From the NCBI GenBank assembly GCA_902778135.1, contig CACYWP010000020.1, positions 1-57,460 on the forward strand: DNA of 57,460 nt. The letters are read 5' to 3'. Shown one piece after another: positions 43,519-50,496 of the stretch. Below the pieces are notes generated by a model. The model worked only from the letters and a program-made list of their open reading frames with translations. It was not told where the DNA came from and did not search any database. Source of the DNA: an uncultured Coriobacteriaceae bacterium. GTDB taxonomy: Bacteria; Actinomycetota; Coriobacteriia; Coriobacteriales; Atopobiaceae. Within the stretch, counting starts at the first letter, position 1. The number at the start of each line of letters is the position of its first letter. A program made the translations under genes and the position numbers.

Positions 43519-44235
43519 ATGTGGTTCCAAGGATTCCAGAAGCACGCCAGGGGGCGTGAGCGGGGGCGGGACCTGGACGTCTACCGTCTCAACCAAGTCG
43601 CGCAGTTCGATCCGATCGAACCTCCCTACCCGCAGGACCTGAGCAAGCGCCGCGTCATCGAGTTCGCGTACCTGCCGCATGACGAGGTGCTCATCATGGC
43701 GAGCATGGACGGGCAGTACCCCTGCTGGGTGTCGAGGACCGGCGTGCACGACATCGGGACCAACACCGCCATCGCGGATGCCATCCTCTTCGACGACTTC
43801 TCGACCTTCGCCAGCCTGCACCCACGCCTGGGCGCACTGACGGAGGACCGCTATCGGCGCAGGTTCTACCTCTCTGGCACCGACATAAAGACGCCCTTCG
43901 ACTACGGCTTCTCGTCCGAGCCGGACCAGGTCAAGTACTGGGGACAGCATGTGGCGCGGGGCATCTCCGGTCACTACCTGCGCATCAGGGAGCTGTGCAC
44001 CTATCGGGAGCTCGACGGCCAGTACCTCGGCTTCCTCAAGGCCTACCTGGCCATGCTGCAGACGCGGAGTGGCGATGCGGTCAGGGACTACGAGGACAAG
44101 CGCAACCTGATCGGGCTCCTGACGGACGAGGACTATCTCTACGTGTCCGATGACGAGGCCATCCGGAGCACCTACGTGAGGATACGGCACGAGATCGGCG
44201 ACCTGTACAACAGCTACATGACCATCGTCCGCTAG
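43519..44235 (+). CDS. Hypothetical protein upstream of the YcaO gene
   Basis: A 238-residue soluble, charged protein. Segments such as LPHDEVLIMASMDGQYPCWV, FDYGFSSEPDQVKYWGQHVARG and the C-terminal IRHEIGDLYNSYM suggest a folded globular domain, not a membrane protein, but I recognise no family. The ATG at 43519 has a GAGGGGG site. It is 165 bases upstream of the YcaO gene on the same strand and may be its partner; a leader-binding or clearing role is only conjecture. Confidence 0.72.
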   Translation: MWFQGFQKHARGRERGRDLDVYRLNQVAQFDPIEPPYPQDLSKRRVIEFAYLPHDEVLIMASMDGQYPCWVSRTGVHDIGTNTAIADAILFDDFSTFASLHPRLGALTEDRYRRRFYLSGTDIKTPFDYGFSSEPDQVKYWGQHVARGISGHYLRIRELCTYRELDGQYLGFLKAYLAMLQTRSGDAVRDYEDKRNLIGLLTDEDYLYVSDDEAIRSTYVRIRHEIGDLYNSYMTIVR

Positions 44236-44400
44236 GGGTGCCGCGCCTGCGGCTCTTGACGCTGCTGCAGCGCACGACCGACACGCACGACGTCCCTGCG
44301 AGGCCCGTCGGCCTCCGGCATGGGCCGGGGCATAGGGGGTGGGGTATGCTGTACGGACGTACGAGGCGCTGTCGGACTTCGGGCTAGGGGGATCTGGGTC

Positions 44401-46206
44401 GTGGGCAGGGAGTACTCCAAGCACAAGGAGCGTGACCCCAAGGAGACGGTCGACGTCATCCGCGGCATCCTCGGGCGGATGGGTCTGGATGCGGAGCTGC
44501 ACCGCAGCCCGCGCTCCTTCGAGGGCATGCACTCGAACTACGTGACCATTGCGGGCACGACATTGACGGCGAGCGGGAAGGGCACCACCGAGGCCTATGC
44601 CTGTGCGAGCGGCCATGCAGAGCTCATGGAGCGCCTGCAGAACGGCATGCTCGTCCTGTATCCGCCAGACGGGGCGGATGCCTATGCGGAGTATGGCTAC
44701 CTCGCGGCTCCCGACGAGCGCTACACGTCCGCGGAAGCGATCGTCGCGCGTCACGACCAGGTGTTGGAGGCCTGGCTCGCATCGTTCGGCATCGGCACCG
44801 ACGGGGAGCGCCAGGCGGTGCTGGAGGTGCTGCCCGGGCTGCGCTACGACCGGGGAGATGGCCTGGTGGCCGAAGTCCCCTTCGCGGACCCGATGGGCGG
44901 AGGGGTCGTGTGGCTTCCTGCGGCCCTGCTCTCCTACACGTGCGGGTCCAATGGCATGGCGGCGGGCAACTCGGTCGAGGAGGCCCTCGTGCAGGGCCTC
45001 TCCGAGGTCTTCGAGCGCTTCGTGGCCCGCAAGGTCCTGCGTGGCGAGGCCGTCCCGCCACGGATTCCCCGCGCGGTGCTGGCCGACTGCGGCGCCATGG
45101 ACCTCGTCGCGCGCATCGAGCAGGGGGGACGATACGAGGTCCGCGTCCATGACGCCTCGCTTGGCAAGGGCTATCCGGTGGTGATGACCACCGTGGTGGA
45201 CCGCCAGCGTTCGACCTTTGGGGTGAGGTTCGGCGCGCATCCGTCGCTGTCGGTCGCCATAGAGCGCACGCTCACCGAGGCCTTCCAGGACCGCAGCGCC
45301 CAGCAGTGCACGGGCATGAACCGCCTCGCAAGCCCACGCGAGACTGCGGGACTCGACAACGTGACCAGCATGTTCACGAGCGGCCTGGGCGCGCTTCCCC
45401 ATACCGCCCTCTCGGGCACGGCCGGATGGGCCTTTGCCCCCTGGCCCTCGTGGGAGGGGGCTGCGAATGCGGAGATGCTCGGTGCCCTGCTGGCGGTCCT
45501 CACGCGGGACGGCTTCCGTCCGCTCGTGCGCGACGTGTCGCACCTCGGCTTCCCGTCCTACCAGATCCTCGTGCCGGGCATGAGCGACGTGTTCGCGCCG
45601 ACGACCGGACTTCGCGAGTTCCTGGTCTCCAAGGACCACGCTAAGGCCGCGCTCGAGGGCTTTCCGCAGCTTGCGCCGGAGGAGCAGGAGCACTTCCTGG
45701 GGATGGAGCCCAAAGACCCGGTCTACGCGAGCCCGAGCATGTTCTGCCCGCCCCTCAGGGACGGAAGGATGCATCCCTGCCGTGTGTTCGGGTTCCTGCA
45801 TCTCGCGCGAGGGGAGTTCGAGGCGGCTCGCTCCTGCTTCACGGCCTTCTCGACGATCACCGGGGAGGCGGGCCTGCGCTACTGGCGGGCGATGGCCCAG
45901 TATGCCACCTGTCGCGCGGAGGGGCTCGGCCACGGGGAGGCCATGCGGATCGTGCGCTTCCTCTGTCACCCCGACATCGCCCGGCGGGTCGAGCGCGAGG
46001 CCGTGGTCGCGGCCGAGGACCTTGGCAGGCTGTTTCCTCGGATGAGCTGTCCCGACTGTGCGCGATGCGAGCTTCTTGCCAGTGGCGGGTGCGCAGGTCG
46101 TGCGGCCACGGACGAGGCCTACGCGAGGATCGCCCGTGCCATGCGGGGCACCTCGGTCGCCCAGGAGCCGCTGACGCTACGCCTGCGGGGCCTGATGACG
46201 CCCTAG
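44401..46206 (+). CDS. YcaO-domain protein with Cys-rich tail
   Basis: A 601-residue YcaO protein, an ATP-dependent backbone-activating enzyme fold. The ATP/Mg motifs are S70-x3-E74-x2-ER (ASGHAELMER) and E202-x2-ER (QGLSEVFER) plus LVPGMSDVFAP. The domain order resembles E. coli YcaO, including a helical C-terminal region from about 430. It ends with C550-x2-C553-x2-C556-x7-C564, a metal-site-like tail. YcaO proteins install azolines or thioamides on peptides, usually with an E1-like or TfuA partner; none is present here. I choose the GTG at 44401 (AGGGGG, 8 bases before). The Nif11 precursor at 47745 is a candidate substrate. Confidence 0.88.
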   Translation: MGREYSKHKERDPKETVDVIRGILGRMGLDAELHRSPRSFEGMHSNYVTIAGTTLTASGKGTTEAYACASGHAELMERLQNGMLVLYPPDGADAYAEYGYLAAPDERYTSAEAIVARHDQVLEAWLASFGIGTDGERQAVLEVLPGLRYDRGDGLVAEVPFADPMGGGVVWLPAALLSYTCGSNGMAAGNSVEEALVQGLSEVFERFVARKVLRGEAVPPRIPRAVLADCGAMDLVARIEQGGRYEVRVHDASLGKGYPVVMTTVVDRQRSTFGVRFGAHPSLSVAIERTLTEAFQDRSAQQCTGMNRLASPRETAGLDNVTSMFTSGLGALPHTALSGTAGWAFAPWPSWEGAANAEMLGALLAVLTRDGFRPLVRDVSHLGFPSYQILVPGMSDVFAPTTGLREFLVSKDHAKAALEGFPQLAPEEQEHFLGMEPKDPVYASPSMFCPPLRDGRMHPCRVFGFLHLARGEFEAARSCFTAFSTITGEAGLRYWRAMAQYATCRAEGLGHGEAMRIVRFLCHPDIARRVEREAVVAAEDLGRLFPRMSCPDCARCELLASGGCAGRAATDEAYARIARAMRGTSVAQEPLTLRLRGLMTP

Positions 46207-46284
46207 ATGCCGGGCGAGGCGCGTGGGAGCGACCCTTGCACGCTCCTCTCGCGCGTCAGCCCTAGGGCACCCGCATTTCCACTG

Positions 46285-46554
46285 CTAGCCGAACTGTGCG
46301 TTGTAGAGCGCCGCGTATCGCCCGTCGCGCGCCATGAGCTCGTCGTGGGTGCCCGCCTCGAGGATGTCGCCATGCTCCATGTATAGGATCTGGTCCGCAT
46401 CGCGTATGGTGGAGAGCCGGTGCGCGATACCGTCGTCGATCATGATGGCGAGAAGCGTGGGCAGGCCCATCTCGGTCGCCGTACCCACGAGCGTGAGCAC
46501 GAGGAGCGCCACCACCTGACGCAGGTCGAGCTTGACGTATCTGAGAATCCCCAT
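46285..46554 (-). pseudogene. ABC exporter remnant with a large internal deletion
   Basis: An 89-codon frame joins the very start of a membrane-domain ABC exporter ([19 protein letters not shown], then [18 protein letters not shown]) directly to the very end of its nucleotide-binding domain ([19 protein letters not shown], then [22 protein letters not shown]). About 450 to 500 residues in between are missing: most of the membrane domain, Walker A, the signature and Walker B. The junction is at IA, which is present in both parents (DDGIA and IAHRLS), so deletion by short homology is likely. The frame was kept, but an exporter cannot work from it. Confidence 0.85.
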
Positions 46555-46667
46555 GCCGCATCCCTTGGCTTGAGGCGTGCCTGGTTGTTGGTGCTGATGA
46601 AGCTCGGTGCTGGTGATTGAGGGTTTGCTTGCATGCAATATGCTCTTTATACACCCGCTCGAGGTAT

Positions 46668-46683
46668 GGACGTTCGAACGTCC
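46668..46683. promoter_or_regulatory. 16-bp perfect palindrome between the ABC remnant and PHP gene
   Basis: GGACGTTCGAACGTCC, about 115 bases upstream of the remnant start and 135 before the PHP gene. On the minus strand a TATAAA box follows about 15 bases downstream, so it could be an operator for the lost exporter operon. Confidence 0.4.
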
Positions 46684-46816
46684 GACCGGACAGAGGGGTC
46701 CGTCCCGAACGTCCCGCAACCCGCCATTATCCGTGTCGTTGTCCAACGGGGCCTTCCGGCGGAACCGTACTATGGTGCATGGTGGATGGCTGTGTACCGC
46801 GTGGCGAGGAGGACCT

Positions 46817-47692
46817 ATGATCGCCTACGAGTCTGCGACCCTTGACCTTCACCTGCATACGAGGGCATCGGATGGAACGGACAGTCCGGAGGAGCTGCTG
46901 CAGCACGTCAAGGAGGCGGGTATCGAGCTCTTCGCCGTAACGGACCATGATGCGATTCACGGTTGTCAGCGCGTCATCTCTGCCCGCAGTGACGGCGACC
47001 CGCACTTCCTGGTGGGGGTGGAGTTCTCCTGCGAGGACGAGGAGGGCAAGTACCACATCCTTGGCTATGGATACGACATCGCCGCAGGGCCCATCAACGC
47101 AGCCGTCGACGCCGCGCATGACCTGCGCATGAGAAAGGTCACCACGCGACTCGAGATCCTGGCGCGGGAGTTTGGATTCGAGTTCCCTCCCGAAGACATC
47201 GAGGTCCTCCTCGCCAATGACAACCCCGGCAAGCCGCACATTGGCAACCTCATGGTCAAGTATGGGTATGCGGAGTCGAAGGAGGTCGCGATCCGCGCCT
47301 ACCTCAACAAGATACGGACCAATCTGCCTCACCCCCGTCCCGAGACGGCGATTGCGGCGATTCTGGAAAGCGGAGGTATCCCGATTCTTGCGCATCCCGC
47401 CTATGGCGATGGCGATGACCTGATTGTGGGCCCAGCGATGGAGGAGCGCCTGCGCCACCTCATGGACCGGGGCGTTCGGGGTGTGGAGGCATACTACCGC
47501 GGTTTCACGGAGGAGATTCGAGGAGAGCTCCTGGGCTATGCCAGTTGCTACGACCTCTTCGTGACCGCGGGCAGTGATTATCACGGCGCGAACAAGCCGA
47601 ACCACCTCGGCGACACCGGCCTCGGGAATGTTTCGGAGGCGCATGTGGGCCTTCACCGGTTCCTTGAGGCGTGTGCGAATCGCATCATCTGA
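46817..47692 (+). CDS. PHP-domain phosphoesterase
   Basis: A 291-residue polymerase-and-histidinol-phosphatase family protein. Metal motifs are [12 protein letters not shown] (H12, H14 and D19), [20 protein letters not shown] and the C-terminal [11 protein letters not shown]. Stand-alone PHP proteins of this size, such as RNase AM/YciV-type enzymes, hydrolyse 3',5'-nucleoside bisphosphates or trim RNA 5' ends. The start at 46817 has GAGGAGG. It precedes the first Nif11 precursor by 52 bases on the same strand, but the latter has its own -10-like box. Confidence 0.9.
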   Translation: MIAYESATLDLHLHTRASDGTDSPEELLQHVKEAGIELFAVTDHDAIHGCQRVISARSDGDPHFLVGVEFSCEDEEGKYHILGYGYDIAAGPINAAVDAAHDLRMRKVTTRLEILAREFGFEFPPEDIEVLLANDNPGKPHIGNLMVKYGYAESKEVAIRAYLNKIRTNLPHPRPETAIAAILESGGIPILAHPAYGDGDDLIVGPAMEERLRHLMDRGVRGVEAYYRGFTEEIRGELLGYASCYDLFVTAGSDYHGANKPNHLGDTGLGNVSEAHVGLHRFLEACANRII

Positions 47693-47706
47693 CGCGGGTC
47701 CGGGCG

Positions 47707-47712
47707 TATAGT
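47707..47712 (+). promoter_or_regulatory. -10 box of RiPP precursor 1
   Basis: TATAGT in the context CGTATAGTGG, conserved at the same place before precursor 2 (54704-54709). I see no clear -35 box. Confidence 0.4.
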
Positions 47713-47720
47713 GGGTGGTA

Positions 47721-48000
47721 TGGGAACTCGACCAAGGAGCTGACATGAACTTCGAGAATCTGACCCCGGAACAGCAGGCAAAGGCTCGCGCTTGCAAGAC
47801 CCCGGAGGACATCCTCGCGCTCGCGAAGGAGGAGGGCTACGAGGTTTCCGACGAGGAGCTCGAGGCGGTGGCAAGCGGCGGTATATGGTGCTCGGACAAC
47901 GAGCCGTGCATACACTGGGACCCGAAGATGTAAAGAGCCGGTTCGTAGATACCTCATTTTGAGGAGGCGCACGCCGCTACGTCTGACGGTGGCGTCTCCT
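47721..48000 (+). repeat. 280-bp direct repeat, copy 1 (with RiPP precursor 1)
   Basis: It matches 54720-54999 without gaps at an offset of 6999 bp; I count about 23 mismatches, near 92% identity. The repeat begins in the 5' leader and ends after a conserved 3' hairpin. Confidence 0.9.
47745..47933 (+). CDS. Nif11-leader RiPP precursor peptide 1
   Basis: A 62-residue peptide. The leader (1-46) follows the Nif11-like leader family: NFENLTPEQQAKARACKTP, LALAKEEGYEVSDEELEAV and then a double-Gly-type SGG. The core is IWCSDNEPCIHWDPKM with C49, S50 and C55. Such leaders guide YcaO, lanthionine or radical-SAM enzymes and are cut after Gly-Gly by exporter peptidases. Candidate modifications here are azoles at C49/S50/C55, or a C49-C55 bridge. 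A strong AAGGAG site is 6 bases before the ATG. No modification enzyme is directly adjacent; the YcaO lies 1.5 kb upstream. Confidence 0.9.
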   Translation: MNFENLTPEQQAKARACKTPEDILALAKEEGYEVSDEELEAVASGGIWCSDNEPCIHWDPKM

Positions 48001-48001
48001 C
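47961..48001 (+). terminator. Conserved 3' hairpin of precursor 1
   Basis: A 10-bp stem with one wobble (GAGGAGGCGC with GCGTCTCCTC). The equivalent hairpin follows precursor 2 with changes that keep most pairing. No T-run; possibly a 3' stabiliser. Confidence 0.5.
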
Positions 48002-48030
48002 AGTCTGTCCTGGCTGGCCGAATGCCGGTC

Positions 48031-48408
48031 TCAGTAACACTCGGGCGCCTCGACGCCGTCGTACCACGTGTAGTCGCAGTAGTGCACGTCGTCGAGGTCG
48101 ATGCAGGGCAGGATCTTCTTGAAGACGGTCCTGGGCGTCCTCTCGTACCTGCCGCCGCTCCACTCGAACTGCGACTCCTCGTACAGCAAGAAGTCGAGGT
48201 ACGCGCCGGGGCGGAGAGCCGGGCGGAACTGCCCCTCTTCCCACCCGAAGAGCTCCTCGTACTCCTCCTGGAGCTCGTCGAAGTCAAGCGTGCAGTCCGG
48301 GTCGAACCCTTCTCCCACGGCCCCGCGCGGTGGGTCGAAGTTGTTGTCGACGATCCCGCAGGACTCCAGCGGTATGCGCCACACGTGCTCCGTTCTGCTG
48401 CACGACAT
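48031..48408 (-). CDS. Hypothetical protein, paralogue A (GAYLDF family)
   Basis: A 125-residue acidic protein starting MSCSRTEHVWRIP. It shares with the next gene CG-V(D/T)-N, RGAVGE, EEYxELFGxxxGQF, GAYLDFxLYxE, RTPRxVFxxILPxIDL and VHYCxxxWx, about 45% identity by eye. No signal peptide or membrane helix. Aromatic and Cys positions are conserved, and the two are plausibly a small binding or immunity-type fold; that is inference. Last gene of a five-gene minus-strand block between the two RiPP precursors. AGGGAGG site. Confidence 0.75.
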   Translation of the reverse strand: MSCSRTEHVWRIPLESCGIVDNNFDPPRGAVGEGFDPDCTLDFDELQEEYEELFGWEEGQFRPALRPGAYLDFLLYEESQFEWSGGRYERTPRTVFKKILPCIDLDDVHYCDYTWYDGVEAPECY

Positions 48409-48553
48409 GCTCGCACCTCCCTGTTCCCATCGCTCAAAGCCTGACGCTCGCCGGTGCCGGTGCACACGTCGCAGGAAAGATGCACCCGCGTGTCACCTGT
48501 GGCATAAGGGCCCATCCTTCACACATCCGTTGCGATGTCGAGGACTATGCTCG

Positions 48554-48940
48554 TCAGTACACATCGGGCGCGTCGACCATGTTGAACCACTCGAACTCGC
48601 AGTAGTGCACGACTTCCAGGTCGATGTCGGGCAGTATCCTCTCGAAGACGGACTTGGGCGTGTGCCGGTACGTGGTGGGTGCGACCCAGGTCAAGTCGTC
48701 CTCATCGTAGAGTATGAAGTCGAGGTATGCACCGCAGCGTTCGCTGTACTTCGACTTGAACTGTCCTGCGTTGTAGCCGAAGAGCTCGGGGTACTCCTCA
48801 GCGAGATCTTCGATGTCCAGCACGCAGGCCATATCGTCGTCCTCGCCGACGGCCCCGCGCATCTTGCCGTACTCACGAGTGGTGACCCCACAGTACTTCA
48901 TCGGTACGCGCCACACCTCTTGTCGCTGCATGCATGACAT
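48554..48940 (-). CDS. Hypothetical protein, paralogue B (GAYLDF family)
   Basis: A 128-residue protein starting MSCMQRQEVWRVPMKYCG, the duplicate of the 48031 gene. Shared features include the N-terminal MSC plus VWR-P, RGAVGE, EEYPELFGYNAGQF, GAYLDFILYDED and a final VHYCEFEWF. AAGGAG site 6 bases before the ATG at 48940. It follows the LRR gene after 57 bases. Family unrecognised. Confidence 0.75.
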   Translation of the reverse strand: MSCMQRQEVWRVPMKYCGVTTREYGKMRGAVGEDDDMACVLDIEDLAEEYPELFGYNAGQFKSKYSERCGAYLDFILYDEDDLTWVAPTTYRHTPKSVFERILPDIDLEVVHYCEFEWFNMVDAPDVY

Positions 48941-48997
48941 GTGCGTCTCCTTTTCCGTCGAATAGTGCTTGCACCAGTTGCTCTGTGCCACCGCTCG

Positions 48998-50461
48998 TTA
49001 CTCGTCCCAGGGTCCATCCGTATAGGTGTCCGCTACCCGCCCGCGCGCACGAATCTGCGCTACCGTCATCCACCTCTGGTCGCGCTCGGACCACCACCCG
49101 TCGTTGTAGGGCGGAGGCTCGGGAATGGCGCCAGGCCTGTTGACAGGCCAGGCCGCTGACACCCTCCAGCACCCGAGATAGTCAATACCGTCAAACAGGT
49201 GTGAAAGACTCCCCACGCGCGAGAGGTTGAGTCCGCGCAGGTCCAAGGAGCGCAAGTTCCAGCAGCCGCGGAACATGTAGCCGACTTTCTCGAGCGCGGG
49301 TGTGCGCACCTGTGAGAAGTCGAGCTCCTCGAGGGACTTGCACTGGTCAAAGGCTGACCAGAGACTGCGCACCCGCGAGAGGTCCAAGCCTGCGAGGTTT
49401 ACCCGTTCGAGCGCGTTGCAGTTGTGGAACAGGTGCGACATGTCCTCGACCTGCGAGGTGTCGAGGACCGAGAGGTCGATCGCCTTCAGGTTCCGGCAGC
49501 CGAAGAACATCTGCCGCAGGTCCTTGGCGCTTGAGGTGTCGAGAGGGGAGAGGTCAATCTCGCGCAGCTCCGTGCAGCCCTTGAACATGCAGGCCAGACT
49601 CTCCTCGCTCGACGTGTCGATTCCCGCGAGGTCGAGCTCCTCAAGGTGCTTGAAAAATCGGAACAGGGACTTGGCGGGTCTGCCTGTCCACAGGTCGGCG
49701 TAGTCGCGGTAGGCGAAGCGCCTCACGTTGCTCCGGTAGACGTGCGATGCGCCGGAGGCTGGGCCCTCGCCGTCCCTGCCTTGCGCATCGGGGGGATCCG
49801 GCTCGAGGCGTTGCTCGAGTATCCGCAGGTTGAGGCAGCCGCCCCTGAGTCTGCCGAGAGCAGTTTCGTACGTGCGGAATTCGTCAGCGGTGCTGTTGAG
49901 GGGAAGCTCGGGTACGCTCACGCATTCGAGTGCCGTGCAGCCCTCAAAGGCATCTGAATCGACGAAGGATAGTGCGCCAGAGAGCACGACGGTCGTAAGC
50001 GCCGTGCACCCAGCGAAGGCGCTGGGGCCTACCGTGAGGTTTCTGTCTGCGAGATGCAGATCCACTCGCTCGAGTGAGGTGCAATCGGCAAACGCCTCGA
50101 GCCAGACATCGAGGTCGGCGAAATGACTGTCGCCACTCGGTTTGTTGGGCTTGAACTCGACGTACTTGAGCGAGGGGCACCCCTTGAAAGCACGGACGTC
50201 AATGGTTGGCATCTGCCCACGGATGACAACGCCCTCGAGCGAAGTGCAGCCCATGAACGCCTCTTCGCCGATATCACAGACGTTGCTCAGGTCGACAGTC
50301 CGCACATGCGTGTTGTTGCGAAAGGCGCCCTTCGCGATAGCGTCCACATACTCGGGAATGACGACATGCTCGTCGTCGCCGTGGTACGAAAACAGCGTGG
50401 AGTAGTCGCTGCCGTCCCCGTATGTGTCGTAGGCGACTACGAAGTCGTCCGTCCAGCTCAT
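48998..50461 (-). CDS. BspA/DUF285-type leucine-rich-repeat protein with C-terminal WWS module
   Basis: A 487-residue protein. Residues about 25-200 are BspA-type LRR_5 repeats (AFxGCTSLExVxI), about 270-430 are DUF285-type 23-residue repeats (MFxGCxxLxxIDLSxLDTSxVxDM). Residues about 435-482 form a distinct module: W-x-VSAAWPVNRPGAIPEP, then WWSERDQRWMTVAQI and ADTYTDGP. No signal peptide, lipobox or LPXTG anchor is visible, unlike most surface BspA proteins, so location is unclear. GGAAGGGGGG precedes the ATG at 50461. It is 35 bases downstream of the larger LRR gene. Confidence 0.88.
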   Translation of the reverse strand: MSWTDDFVVAYDTYGDGSDYSTLFSYHGDDEHVVIPEYVDAIAKGAFRNNTHVRTVDLSNVCDIGEEAFMGCTSLEGVVIRGQMPTIDVRAFKGCPSLKYVEFKPNKPSGDSHFADLDVWLEAFADCTSLERVDLHLADRNLTVGPSAFAGCTALTTVVLSGALSFVDSDAFEGCTALECVSVPELPLNSTADEFRTYETALGRLRGGCLNLRILEQRLEPDPPDAQGRDGEGPASGASHVYRSNVRRFAYRDYADLWTGRPAKSLFRFFKHLEELDLAGIDTSSEESLACMFKGCTELREIDLSPLDTSSAKDLRQMFFGCRNLKAIDLSVLDTSQVEDMSHLFHNCNALERVNLAGLDLSRVRSLWSAFDQCKSLEELDFSQVRTPALEKVGYMFRGCWNLRSLDLRGLNLSRVGSLSHLFDGIDYLGCWRVSAAWPVNRPGAIPEPPPYNDGWWSERDQRWMTVAQIRARGRVADTYTDGPWDE

Positions 50462-50496
50462 CGTGCCCCCCTTCCGGCTAGCGTGTTCATCTGGAC

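Noticed and set aside
43483..45969. An 828-codon minus-strand frame across the YcaO and 43519 genes
   Set aside because: A shadow of the YcaO codon pattern; no motifs, and it contradicts the strong ribosome sites on the plus strand.
47934..48030. A riboswitch or small RNA after precursor 1
   Set aside because: The conserved structure is a single hairpin that fits a 3' end. I see no known riboswitch consensus here or elsewhere in the window.
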